From: Misgurnus anguillicaudatus
Lineage: Eukaryota > Chordata > Actinopteri > Cypriniformes > Cobitidae
Reading direction: 5' to 3'
NCBI RefSeq assembly: GCF_027580225.2
Contig: NC_073340.2
Span: forward strand, 15,818,001 to 15,882,000
Length of the DNA: 64,000 bases
Shown piece after piece: positions 44,645-58,800 of this stretch. The first letter of the stretch is position 1. Each line of letters starts with the position of its first letter. The position numbers and the translations under genes were made by a program. The notes under the pieces are model-generated. The model saw nothing but the letters and a program-made list of their open reading frames with translations. It was not told the origin of the DNA and ran no database searches.

Positions 44645-47600
44645 TGCCATGCTACTGTCAAACTCATTGTCCACTAGAAAGTAAACCGGAACGCCCCCCT
44701 TCCCCATCTGCCAACGGTGCAGTGGACTTTTCAGCATTGAAGCCAATATCTCGTCCAAAAGTGTAACTGCCTTTTTGGAGTGAGACATGATGGATGCGCT
44801 GGACTCTTTGCAAGGTTCCTCGTCTTTGGAATCGAAAGCTGAACGCATCGCTCGCTACAAAGCCGAGAGAAGACGAGAGCTGGCCGAGCGCTATACCAAC
44901 TTGGAAGAAAGTTCATCCAAGTACACAAGGAGGGAAAGGCCGCGGGAAAAGGCAGACACCTCGGATGCAGGATCCAGCTCGGAGCAGAAGGCAGATGTTT
45001 CCTCCGGACTCTGCAAGCCCAAAGATAGTGGTGTCCTGAGTGAGCAAGGAGAAGAGAGCAAGTCTGTGATGGACGCCACACCATCCTCCAAGATCTCTTC
45101 TGCTCACTGCGATGAAGACAACCAAGTAACAAGATCACACCAGAAGCACAGGTGAGTTCGAGTTGAAAGGTAATACCTCAAAATGTTTCAATTTGAGAAT
45201 TACAGAAGTATCAGTGGTGTGATGCTTAGAAAGTTCAGATTAAGGCCAGAATGTTTGAAAACTTCAGGGTCAAGGAGATTGATTTTTGGGTCAATGACGT
45301 GATGTTAATTATTTTGTGTCTGTATGGTTCAATTAAATGTTAAATAAATTTGCAGATTACTTGCATACGTTCTCTTTTTTGAGGACCAAAATGTCTGGTT
45401 TTATTTCATTTTGAAAGAATATTTGGGGGATAATTGCAAAAATGTCAATGTGGTGTAACCAGTCTGTGTCAGTTGTTGTAACTAGTATTTTTTTTTTTAA
45501 TGAAAATATAAATATATTCATTAAAAAATGTGGAATAAAATAATCATCTAGTTTAGTGTAATGTATTTTTACATACATTTTTACATAATTTGTCAAAGAT
45601 TCTTTAGAAAACTGAAGTGTTTTCAGCATATGTCAGGACAAATATTACAAAAACGCATTAACATTTACATTTAGAAAACTAATTAAATTATATATATATT
45701 TTTTTTTTTTGATGATTACTCTTGCATAAAATATTTAATATTTCTAATTCTTTGGCGCAATTGACGGTTACAACATTCAGGGTTTCCCGCAGAAAATTTG
45801 TTAGTTAAGGTGGAAGGGTTGGGGGCCGGGGGCGTGCAATCAAAGGGGCAGGCCGTACGCGTTATGATGAAAATTTAAATATTTTTATTTAAAACACTCA
45901 AATAAAACTTAATTTTGAAGAAACTATGACAGAATATGATAACATACTAGATAATTAATTAATTAAATGTTTTTACCTCTAACGGGAATAGCTGCGTGAT
46001 GAAGTGAAACTAAAGGGTTAATAAACACAAACTGAAGCAGATGTTGTAGAACATCTGGCAAACGATGATAGATAGCGGAAAAATGGTAAAAACTGATTAT
46101 TTCCCACTATTAATGACATTATCTTAAAGGAGTGTAACTACTGTATCATGTAAATAATGCACATGAATAACATGAGCAAGAGCGCTCAACAATTATATCT
46201 AAATAACAGGCATGTGAAACCTAGCTAGCAGGTTGCTCAAACAACAAAATCACCTGCTAACTTATTTTAAATTTGAACTACAGACTAATACAATAACAGG
46301 ATTAAATAAACCCAAAACATAAGTCTAACAGTAACACTAACAGTTCTCACGGACACGTGTTTTATCAACTGGCTATACTCCACATGACAGACCGTTTCGG
46401 CCGTGTGGCGCGTGTGCACGCTCGCGGTGTGAAGCGCGTCTGCGCTATTCTCTGAGATGTTTTATCACCTGGCTAGTTATCCTAGTGAGGGTCCGGACCA
46501 CGTCTTTCTCATTTCGACCATGTGGGCGCGTGCCCGCTCGCGGTGTGAAGAGCGTCCGTGGTATTCTCCGAGATGCACTTGACGGCCTTTTTTGCAGCTA
46601 TTATTTAGATTTTTTAACAACCTAGTTAAGGCGGTAGGGTTTCCCAGCTTAGGCGGGCCGCCCGAACTGAGAAGTGCTGCGGGAAGTCCTGCCATTTACT
46701 CACCCTCATACCAAATCTGTTTGAATTTCTTGTGTAGTACAGAAATGTTAGTTAATATTCGAGTTGGTTTCTTCTATATGAGAATAGTGGTTAGGTACCA
46801 GGGGTATTTTTCACACACCGCAATTCATTTTTTGGGTGAACTCTTGTTTTTTGTAGCCCTGACTCAGTCACTTAGGGATGGGTAAGATGGAAATGTGGAT
46901 TTGAAAAGAAATTACTGGGTTTTTTTCACTTGGATGAGTCAAGACTTGCTGTGAATCCACAGTACAAGCAATCTTTTGTGCTGCCCCCATAGTGCTGCCC
47001 TTATCCGATTAATTCGATTGAAGTCTGGTTAAAGATCTAAGATGTAGTTGCGAGTAGGTACACAAAATTCACGATTCTTAAATACCTCGGTTTTTAAGTC
47101 ACGGTTCATTTTAGTTTTGGTACAAATGGTGGGAAAAAATGCAAAATAAATAAAATAAATTGTTGTTTATTATTGACATTTGTAAACAGCAAAAGTTTAG
47201 ATTTAGTAAAAAGAGTTGACATATTTTAAACAGATTTTTAAATAAAACTTTGTTTAAATAAAATAAATAAAACATGCAAACATTTCTATTGATCACGAGT
47301 GTCACATCGACATTGTTCATTTTCCTATTCGGCTATTAACTACACGTCAAACCAGCTGGTCCTGCCCTGGCACGTCACTGCTCAGTCTTTTATGCTCTTC
47401 TTGTATGAATATATAAGCCTGTACGGAAATGCCAAAAACACATGTCTGTGTGATTTACAAGGTGATGTTACCTCATAACTTTCGCTTGTAGGTTGGTGTT
47501 TGAGTATGTTCGTGGATCACCTGGATTTTGCACATTATTGCGGTTGATCTGACGTGATATTTGGCCATCCGTATTCCGACTACAAGCCTAATTTAACTTA

Positions 47601-50600
47601 AACAATGACTATACACAGCCTTCATTTACTGCTTGCGTAATCAGAAAACGAAGAAATACAAAAGAGGAGATTTAAAAGCAAGTGGACTCTGCCAAAGAGA
47701 TGTTTTCTTCCTTTTAGCTCCCTACAGCGATTGCAGTAAACACCCGTAATTTGCCATTCCATGGAAATATTCCAACCGGTGCACGGCAGCGCTACGTAAG
47801 TGAACAGAAGATGTGATCTAAACAGTGCTATTTGTAGGGGAATTTTTATTTATGCATCTGTTCTCCGTTTATACAACAAATGCAACAATGTTGTGGTTAT
47901 ATCACAACCTCCTAGGAAACGCAAGTTAGAAATGCGAAAGAGTTGCTTTGTTTTAAAGGAATAGTTCACACGAAAGTTAAAATGTTGGTCTGTACACGAA
48001 GTTGACTTCAGAACAGTGTAACGCGAGTAAAAGTCACATACCACTTTTATGGTACTTTTTTACATTGAAAGCTTGATTCATTGTAACTGTGAAGCAATAC
48101 AATCCTCCTTTTGTTTTCTGTAGAGAAAAGGTCAAATACTGTAGGTTTAAAATGACACGAGGGTGAGTAAATGATGACTGAATTATTATCTCTTAATATT
48201 AAGGATTGTTGCACAGCTCAAAGCGTAACATAACATTCTAGAGCTGGAAACAAAATGAGAAAAGTTTTGCTTGCCACCAGGAATGGAAAATGTAAGGATT
48301 ACTTCAAAGAGGACCCCAACAGAGAGATACCCTAAACGGCATATATTTGAGAAGATAGAAACAGCATGACAGAAAATGATGTGTACCTGTGAAACTCTGT
48401 CCTCTGCAAACACATCTAGCATGTCTAATCGTTCTCAGCTGCAGGCGGCTCATGCTATTAAAGCCATTCCTTATGAATGAATGAGCTGCATTACAGCGCC
48501 TGTCTCTCCTTGGTTTTCTCTTTTCACTCATTCTTTCTATTTTATCTTTTTCCTTCCTGTTTTCTGTTGGACAGGAGGAGTGTGTCTGTTTCGAGACCTC
48601 TGTGAGAGGTCTAGTACATGGTCAGGTTCATGGTCATTGTTGGATGTAAACAGGAGTAATCCTGGTCTGAGTACAGTTCTAGCATTCCAGAATAGTTTTA
48701 AAACTATAGGCAATAGGGTTTAATCCACAGGCCAAAAGTGATATCTGGGTGTGCAATATTTGCTTTTTAGTTCCCTCTCGGGTTAGTTTAAACCATTAAA
48801 TTATGAGCTGTGGTACAAAATAGAGAAAACACTAAACTCTTAAAGGGGACATTTCACAAGACTTTTTAAAGATGTAAAATAAATCTTTGGTGTCCCCAGA
48901 GTATGTATGTGAAGTTCATAAATGATATAGATAATTTATTATAGCATGTTAAAATAGCCACTTTGTATAGCAACATGTGCCATTTTTGGGTGTGTCCTTC
49001 AAAATGCGTATGTGCTGATCTCTGCACTAAATGGCAGTGCAGTTGTTGGATAGTGCAGATTAAGGGGCTGTATTATTATAATAAGATCCCCTTCTGACAT
49101 CACAAGAGGAGCCAAATTTTAATTAACATTTTTTTCACATGCCTGCCGAGAATGGCTTGCTAAGTTACTGGGTTGTTCTTTATCACATTTTCTAGGTTGA
49201 TAGAAGCATTGGGGACCCAATTATAGCACTTAGACATGGAAAAAGTCATGATATGTCTCTTTTAGGTATTTATTGAACTAATTAATTTGGCAAAAAAGTG
49301 AAGCCATAGGAATGGAATCTGGGTTCCATTCAAAAACACAAAAATGCACAGAAAGACAAAAAAGGTCTTATCATACACAAAACGTACAATTACTAAAATT
49401 ATATAGGTTAATAATATTTGTAGATTCTTTTTTGTAATAGTATTTTGGGTAACACTTTACAATAAGGTTGTATTTGTAAACATTTAGTTAAAGGTGGGGT
49501 GCATGATCTCTGAAAGCCAATGTTGACATTTGAAATCACCTAAACAAACACACCCCTATCCCAATAAAATCTGGACTTTTTTGATAGACCCGCCCCACAC
49601 ATACGTATCATGCACCCCGCCTTTAATGCATTAGCTAACATGAACAAACAATGAACAATACTTTTACAGCATTTGTTCATCTTTGTGTATGGTAATGTCG
49701 GCATGTACTAATACATTTATAAAATTAAAGGTGTAGAGGAGAATTTTTCTTGAATTTTAGAAAAGAACCGCCTTCTCCGCTTTTAAAAAAATGCAATTGC
49801 GCAACACTCCTGATTGACAACTAGGAGAACCAATAGCCTTGATGATCCACCCGGAAAAAGAAAATCCTCCGCAATACCTTTAAGCGTCATAACTGATAAC
49901 ATTAAAGGTGGGGTGCACAATTTTTGAAAAACACTTTGAAAAAAGGGAGTCGGGCCGAGTACCAAAACACACTTGTAGCCATTCAGCAGTAAGTGGCGTG
50001 TTTACTAACCAACATCGTTGCCTGGGTTGCATATGCATGGGGTGGGTCTATCAAAAGAAGGTCCAGATTCTGTTGGGGTAGGGGCTTGTTTGTTTAGGTG
50101 ATTATTATAAAAATCAACATTGGCTTTTAGAGATCATGCACCCCGCCTTTAATAAATGCACCATTAACTATCACGAATAATTGTGCTGCCATTAAGTAAC
50201 ATTAACAATATTGTTTATTGTTTGTTCATGTTAGTTAATGCATTTACTAATGTTTACTAATACAACCTTATTGTAAAGTGTTACTATGTTTTGTAGTCAA
50301 TGTCCTGGGGTATGCTTTATAAACTTTGCACATTGTTGTCTTGAAGTATAAACTGAAGCTCAGCTTTGAGAAGAACTTAAAGCACACAAATGCATCATGC
50401 TTGCAAAATTTTTAATGCATGTTTGATAAAACATTTGAATAAAGAGCAAAGATGTCAATTTTTTAAAGTTAGACTTCACTTTTGGCCATTACTATAAAAA
50501 TGAAAATAAAAAGGACTTCTTGTAAATAGGCCTTTAAACTTTGCATGATCATTCTATATTATTAGTATACTAGAAGTGTTTCCCTTAGTGAGGCATTTCT

Positions 50601-52727
50601 GACAGATTTATGCACATCATTTCTTTTTTAACAATACTTTCTGTAATTTAAACAGGGAACACAGAAGTAATTTTGCCTGTTTCTCAGAAATGCTTCTTTG
50701 TAGCACTCATTGAATGAAAACATATTGAAACAACTTGAGTTTTTTCTCCGGAAAATGAAACTGTATTATTAGCTCTGTTTGGTCTGCTGATGTCTGCTTC
50801 AGTGGGCAGATAAGCGTCTAGCAATATGTGCTGTACGATAAAGACCTCTTAACATAGTTTTCCTGTTTTTGTTGTGTTTTTATAATGATCTATTGTGAAC
50901 ATCTTTGTACTCTTTATTTTCTGCTCATGGCACTTTTGAATACAGTGTCCCATGATGCCTTAAGGGGATCGCACACCGGCCGTGCAGCTCAGCGCCGCGT
51001 CGCGCCTAGGAGAACTCGGAGGTATTGTAAACCGGAAGTGCACATTAAATAGCGCGAGCTTCGTCAGATAGCGTCTACTTCAAAATGCAAAATATACATT
51101 AGCAGCCAATGTTAGTCGTTAATGATTTGGGACAAATATGATGTTATTTAATGTTAAACTGTGTGAGTGGCGCTGTGTGGCGCGACAGGGATTTGAACAA
51201 CTTCCTGAGTCACAGCTGGGCGGCGCGGACAGGCGCCACCTGGCGGCGCCGGTGTGCGTACACTCATAGAAAACAATGTGTTCGATTTTTTTAGAACGGC
51301 GCGGCGCTGAGCTGGACCTGGAAAGTCCTTGAAAGGGCCTTGAATTTGAAGTTAACTAAGGTATGGGAACCCTACAAAATGCACTGCATCTCATGTGTAC
51401 AATGTACCCAAGGTTAAAAAAAAATACGGCGGTGCGTGTACTTTTAGCGGACCTTCTCGTACACGTAAATAATGCACTACACTTCTGCCTTTAGAAATAA
51501 TTTGGACCTTTTCAACTGTCTTAAAAATAAATAATTATGATAAATAATTATTGTGTTGATTGCATGTACCACCAAGCAATTATAAATCTATACTTTAAAA
51601 AATATATTTATTAAAGAGGACATTTCACAAGACTTTAAGATGTCAAATAAATCTTTGGTGTCCCTGGAGAGTATGTATGTGAAGTACTAGCTCAAAAATC
51701 ATATAGATAATTTATTATAGCATGTTAAAATTGCCACTTTTTAGCAAAAATGTGCAGTTTTTGGATGTGTGCTTTTAAATGCAAATGAGCTGATCTCTGA
51801 ACTAAATGGCAGTGCATCGGTTGGATAGTGCAGATTAAGGGGCGGTATTATCCCCTTCTGACATTACAAGGGGAGCCAAATTTCAATTAGCTTTTTTTCA
51901 CATGCTTGCAGAGAATGATTTACCAAAACTAAGTTACTGGGTTGATCATTTTCACATTTTCTAGGTTGATAGAAGCACTGGGGACTCAATTATAGGACTT
52001 AAACATGAAAAAGTCAGATTTTCATGATATGTCCCCTTTAAATACTAGACAAACTAGCTGCCCACTGCATAGCAGCTCTACACATCTAATAACATTTTGC
52101 TTGACCCCTTGATATTACACATGCTTGGAAGACTTTCTGAACGTTCAGTACCTCCTTTTACTGACCTTATTTTATTAAGGTAGTTTCCAGACATATTTTA
52201 TCCAATGTCTGTAAAAACTATTGGCACCGTTTCTCTCTGCTTTTATTCTCCATCATTAAATATGGCAGTGTTATGCACATAAAAAACATAATTTAGCAGC
52301 AGACTGCCATCCTCTATTATGTTGGTTGTTTGTAATGTAACACAGTCTGATCTATCAGGCTCAGAGGAGTCCTGGAGCCTGCAAGACAGTAAAACAGTCT
52401 AGCCATGACTGCAGGTTCTAGATCAGCCAGATTTTTTTCAGAAATCTCATGCATTTATGTACTCGTACTACTATGTGACCTATAGAGGACAATGATTATG
52501 TCATGAGGTGGTGGCTGCTGAGAATGGATAAGGCTTTCAGGTGGAGTACTGTCATGTTTTGTATGCTTGTTAGTACATATTAATCCATGAGCTCATTTGT
52601 CTTTTTTTCACACAGTCTGTTGGAAGCAGAGGAAGCCCAGAAGCTAAAGGGTAAGTCTCTTTCCTTTCATTTGCTTCAAAGAACCCTATTGTGAAACACA
52701 GGGTTCCTTTCTTTTGGCTGTATTGTG

Positions 52728-52804
<77 letters not shown>

Positions 52805-55800
52805 TACAGCTGGAGAGAATTTTGTGAGACACACAAACATCCTCACACTCACATATGTGGACATGTATATACAGCTCTTGTGTATCTCTGAGAGCCTTTT
52901 TAGATAACTCCATGACACTCCTAGTTTTTGTCCCTTTATGGCAGTAAATACTTTAAGTTGGGCCCTTAGGGAACATCTGGCCCCTGTAAGGTTATCAGGG
53001 GCCATACACTGCAATTTGAACATTTAGGGGGAATTGGGTCGTCCTATACCTTGACTGCACAGCAAGATAAAACAAACAAATATAGCCCCATGAAGTGAGT
53101 AAATCTCTTGAATTTGGTCAAGTAAAGTTTGCATGTTAAATTTACATTTGCTGAATATGGTTGTTGGTTACTGAGAATTTAAAAACCACAGCCAAAAGTA
53201 GGATCACTTTACCAGGTCATTTTATTAGTTTAGCCCTTCTCACCAAGCATTCAAAAAAAAAAACCCAAGCCAAGTCATTTGAGTATTGAGTAGTTTCTAT
53301 GCTGTATTATGTTTCCTTGTTCCTCTGGGTTGTGGAGTACTTTGCGATGAGGTCATTATTTTGAAAGTGTGAGCTCAGCAGATTTTAGGATTGTTAACAT
53401 CAATGAAAGCTCTGGAGAAGTTCAAGTTTTTGTGAAGTCATTTGCCTTTTTTACTGTAAAATCAGCCCACAGGACCGAAGGGGAACAGTTTAGTCAAAAA
53501 CAGGAAGGTCAAACTGACAAAGGCTAACACCGTCATCCGTTTGGACAGCAGTAATCCTCAGTGTTGACTTGACGCAGGGCTGACTCATGGACAGCCTCCT
53601 ATTGTTGCCCTGCGCTGTAAAGCAAACACACACACACACCAAAAACTGAGCACTGTTCGTACAGGCACAATTACACAAGCAGTAAGAAAGTCAGGAGCAA
53701 AGCTGAAATAACCACATTTGTAACCAAACGTGCATGACAACTCGCAACAATTATGCAACAGTTATAAAACTGCTGTGCTTTGTTCAAACTGCACACAAAT
53801 CTTGCATTCATTTTTTACATTGGCCCTTCGCTCGATGAAGAGACTGGTCATACTTCAATTGAGAGTAGCTGCCGGCGTGAAAGGAAAGGAAGGAAACTGG
53901 ACTTTATGCCCTATATAGCTTTATCAGGTATAGGACAGTAAGAGACAACAGGAAATCATATGGGGTGAGAGAGAGAGGGGGGGGGGCACAGGAGCCCACT
54001 TGGTTATTGGCGCCAACAAGACATGATATCTCGCTTTTGATGTATGAGAGGAGATAAATGCAAGAGGGATTTAATGCATCGGGTGATTCTTACGAAATCC
54101 AGATTTAGAAAGTGTCCAGCATTAGATTTTTTTAAGAAGCCCTTGAAGCCAAATTTTTTTTTTGCACATATAAGATTGAAGTCTGAACTTACTATAACCA
54201 TTATTTTTAGAGGATTTAAAAAATATTTCCTATAAAATTATTTAAAAAAATTTAGATTATCATTATCAAAAATTATAATTACAGCAACATGATATTACAT
54301 TAAATATATCGTCGCTGTCTGATGAAAACCATATCCATTTTGCCGATTTTGAGATTTTTCGACGGATGTCCAGGTTCATTTCCGTATACAGTATGCTTCA
54401 CATATCTAAATGGCCAATGAAAGTTGTGAAATCATGTCATCTGATCTTCATGTATATCCATTTGGGGTCAAAGCTGTCAATCACGGCGCGTATCTCCCGC
54501 CCTGTGGAAGCATCTCGCTGGTCTCGTGAAGTTTCATCGAAGCACTGGATAGCCGAATAAACATAGCCTGGTGAGACAATGACTTTCCTTCATCGAGGTA
54601 AACGTTTCCCCCCGACGCCAGACGTACGTCTAGGAGTGACAAAATTACGGTAGGACTGTGCAAACAAAGTATCTGTCTACACTGTAAAAAATTTCTGTAG
54701 AATTTACAGTATTAATGGGTATTACTGGCAACTAGCTGCCAGTAACTTACTGTAGATTTTACAGTTATGTTATCTATTGGCAACATTTTGTTCAAACTTA
54801 AATGAACATGAAACATTTTTTGACTTTATCTTCTACAGTAAATTACTGGCAACCAGCTGCAAAATTACAGCAATTTTTTTAGAGTGTAGCATTACCATGT
54901 CAGTGTATTGATTCATTGTCCCTTCATAGTTTGCAAGAGACATTTAATAAATGTATAATTAATATTAAATAAACTAAGCGTATTTAATAAACTAAGAAGT
55001 AGGCTATTTAATAAACTGAGCGTATTCATCTGTCAATATGAAACGGGACTTGGCCATTCTAATTAATGATCGGAAGAACGCGTATCGACCACGTTACTGT
55101 AAAATATGCACGTATGTCGATTTAAACTCAATTTAGGTCAAATGTGGATTATATCATTACACTGGCAATATTATGGTTACATGTATAGATGCTGTACCAA
55201 GTATGACAACGCTACATTCAACTGCTTTTGAAATACGGTGTTTTTTTCACTTCCTGAAAAGTAACTGTTTTGGACATGCGTGAGTTTCATAGGGCAGCGA
55301 CGATATGCATTTACAAACTCATGTTTCTGTAATAAGAACTAAAAAGTTGTCTAGGTACTATGACAAACAAAATTTTAACTTTTATCTGGAGAGAAAAAAT
55401 AAGAAATGCTTACCTGGTAGCCATCTTGAGTGTCACAGTCAATTATGTTCCTTCCAACAATTTTTTTGAAAATGTTAGTTCATTGAGGGCTTAAACAATG
55501 ATTGAAAATTGTTGCGGAGGTTGAGAAAATTGGTCTTGGACACAATTATATTCCTTATTATTGTCTCTACATTTACCAATGATCACCAAATACCACGTTT
55601 CTTTACTGTAAATGTTTATAGTTTTAATTATAAATATTTTCATGTAAAAGAACCCAAATCCAGTCATGGACACGTTGCGGTAATGAAAAATTTCCCCTTA
55701 AAGGAACAGTATGTAAGAAATGTATATCCATTAATTATAAAATGGCCCTGATATGTCACTAGACATTAAGAAATAATTTTCATTTCAAATACTTATATCA

Positions 55801-58800
55801 CTGACAACAGTGGTCCGGCCAGGATATTGTCATTTTAAAAGTGGAGTTGCAGCCCTCAACTGATGTTTATGTTGTCATTTTGTGTATTGGCCACCAGTTG
55901 TTTGATTGCAGTAGTAGTTTTAGCCACAAGTTTTGTGATTGCAATACCAGTTTTGGCCACAATCCTACATACTGTGGAAAAAACAACAAAATTGGTTTGT
56001 ATGATGTCATTTGAAATCATGTGCAAAATAGTACATGAGACGTTTATAACTGTATGCTTATTATTTTGTTAGCATTTACTTTTATCATCAAAATGTTTCA
56101 TGACACCTCATAAGTCTAATTTCGCGGAATCACCCATTCGTGCATATTGAATCCTAAATCACTGATTCATTCAGTACTCACTACATATTAATGCCACGTA
56201 GTTCAATTTGAAGGCAAAAGTGTGCAAAAATAAGTGTTTTTGACAGGTCTAGACAATATTTGTATGACGTTTCCTGATGTGTGTCGCATCCCGAATGAGT
56301 AAGTGACCACTTCCGATCTGCCTTTTCATTTAGGAAATCTGGTTTGAATTATAATTTAGACCGCATTTGGATGTGGTTTGCGTTGGGTTTGTAAACAACA
56401 AACTTCATGTGTTTATAGCAGTGGCACACACTGCAAACCAAACTTGCCTGTCCGAACAAATCCTTGCTTAAAGTTGTACACTTCTCAGAAGTGTTTCTTC
56501 TGCCAAGTTCTAGCATTTTGACCCTCACAACTGTGACATACAATATATTAGTTTAGTTAAACACTCGAACATGAACAAATAAGACCATGTCACTCACTAA
56601 TGGTTTCAAGCCTTTGTCTGGTTGTGTCGCAATAGTTCAAGCAGTATGAAAGAGCTCACGTGTGTTTAAGGACTGTATCAATCAAACTCTTATTTTCACA
56701 CGTTCCTTTTTTTCAAGAGAAATGGTCTTATCGTGCTCTCATTGAACAGGTGGTTTTTGTATGAACATTTCTGCAATGTCCAGATGTTGGTGTCAAGAGA
56801 AGTCCTTAACGATAAGAGTTTATAGAGAAACATAAGCGTGCATGTGTCTGTCAAGGTCTCTGTGTACTGTAAGAGCGAGGGCTTTTTTCCAAGACCAAAA
56901 CAAACTGAGAACCTTTCGTCATGGGAGAATGACTCATTCAGCCCAGTTGATATTATCTGATATTATTTGATATACAGTATGGGTAGAGTTTATTTAACAA
57001 AACTGAAGCAGATGGGTAATGGATTTGGATGAACTTTGGGGGTAGATGGTGTGAATGCCCCATTTATGTCAAATATTTAGGGATTTAAAAGGGAATTTTG
57101 TTTATTGCTTAACATTCACTGCAAACGTAGCTCTGAAATAGAGCTTAAATTTGATTTTTTTTATGTATACAATGTGTTTATTCGGTGGCATTTTTGCCCT
57201 AAACACTGGGGATATTTTTTCTACCTGAATGATACTGTATATGTGTGTTTGCACGTCTTTACATTCCTATGTGTCTTTGTTAACAGATGACAGGAAAGCA
57301 GATGATGACGCCAAAACCTGTATCCCTGCCAAGATGTCTCTTTTGAAAGTAAGTGCATTTTGTCTTTAAACATGGTAATGGACTCTGGTCTGTCTGTCAC
57401 CATGTCTCGCCTCTCTTCTCATTCTGTCTCTCTCACACAAATGAAGTCGCTCTCTCTGTCATTGGTAAAAAACCTCAACAAACCTGTTCCCATTCAAAAA
57501 CTGAGATGTAATTTCCATGGACAAAACAGAATTTCAGTCATGCCATTGGCTGAGAAATAGTCAAATAGAGCAATGTTTTGAAAACAGCATTTACACACGA
57601 TGTCAACCTGCAAATGACCTGGTTGTGTCTACACATGACCATTAAAGGAATAGTTCACACAGATATGAAAATTCACTCTCATGCCATTTCCTATGTACGA
57701 CTTCCTTTCTTTTAAAATGCAGTCATGTTATCTTATTCAAAAAGGTTCAAAGCTTGACATTCAAGCAATAATACAAAAACCTTAAGCAATAATCCACATT
57801 AAAGCAAAAATTCAAATGTGCCGGCTTGCCAATAACGTCAGATCTTTTTTTTTTTAAAGGATAGTTCACCCAAAAATGAAAATTCTGTCATCATTTTCTC
57901 ACTTTCATGTTGTTTGAAACCTGTATGAGTTGTTGAACACAAAAGAAGATATTTTGATAAATCATGGCAACCACACAGTTGACGGAACCCATTGACTTCC
58001 ACAGTAGGAAAGAAAAATACTATGGAAGTCAATGGGTACCGTCAACTGTGTGCTTACCAATATTTATCAAAATGTCTTCTTTTGTGTTCAACAGAATAAA
58101 GGAACTCATACAGGTTTACAACAACATGAAGGTGAATAAATGATGACAGAATTTTCATTTTTGGGTGAACTATCCCTTTAAGAAACACTGATATAACAGA
58201 TTAATCAGATGACGACGTGCAGCCATGTCCCTGTTGCTATGGGAACGTTATGACGTGACGTAATTACGCAACGCAATCATTGAAAAGCTGCAAACCCGAA
58301 CTGCAGTTTTTGCAAGTTCCCGCAGTTTTTGCAAGTTCCCGCAGTTTTTGCAAGTTCCCGCAGTTTTTGCAAGTTCCCGCAGTTTTTGCAAGTGACTGCA
58401 AGTTCCCGCAGTTTTTGCAAGTTCCCGCAATTTCAGCGCATAAAATTGCATAAATATAGCGCATATTCCATCGCATATTTTAAGAAAAGGTGCCACAAGA
58501 TCAAGGATTTTTTCCCGCAACAGTCTCAAAAACACAAATTTTTCTGGAAGGACTGTGTAATGGATAGATCATAAACTAAGCTTTTAATATCCAATACTCA
58601 AACTTTTATTTAAGTGTGCATTGTGTTATTTTTAGGAGGATTTTTTGACAAAAATGCAATATAATATACATAACTATATTATCAGTGGTGTAAAAAGACC
58701 TTACATAATAAACTTTATTGTTTTTATTACCTAAGAATGAGGTGTATTTGTGCATACACCGCGGGTCTCCTTACATTGAAGTCGCCATTTTGCGCCGCCA

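Larger units (their letters stand above)
49446..50286. mobile_element. TAACACTTTACAATAAGG element with two nested inserts
   Basis: Terminal repeats GTAACACTTTACAATAAGGTTGTAT and ATACAACCTTATTGTAAAGTGTTAC bound the unit. Two GGTGGGGTGCA-type elements are nested at about 49488-49626 and 49902-50155. Confidence 0.85.

Noticed and set aside
44731..45138. 135-codon minus-strand frame over the supervillin exon
   Set aside because: It mirrors a strongly supported sense exon and matches no family I recognise.
52570..53023. Arg-Glu repeat proteins on the minus strand
   Set aside because: Frames opened by the (CT)35 microsatellite.
58248..58574. Repeat-containing proteins or a CRISPR-like array at the 19-bp repeat
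   Set aside because: Units are head-to-tail without unique spacers, so it is a minisatellite; the frames are artefacts.
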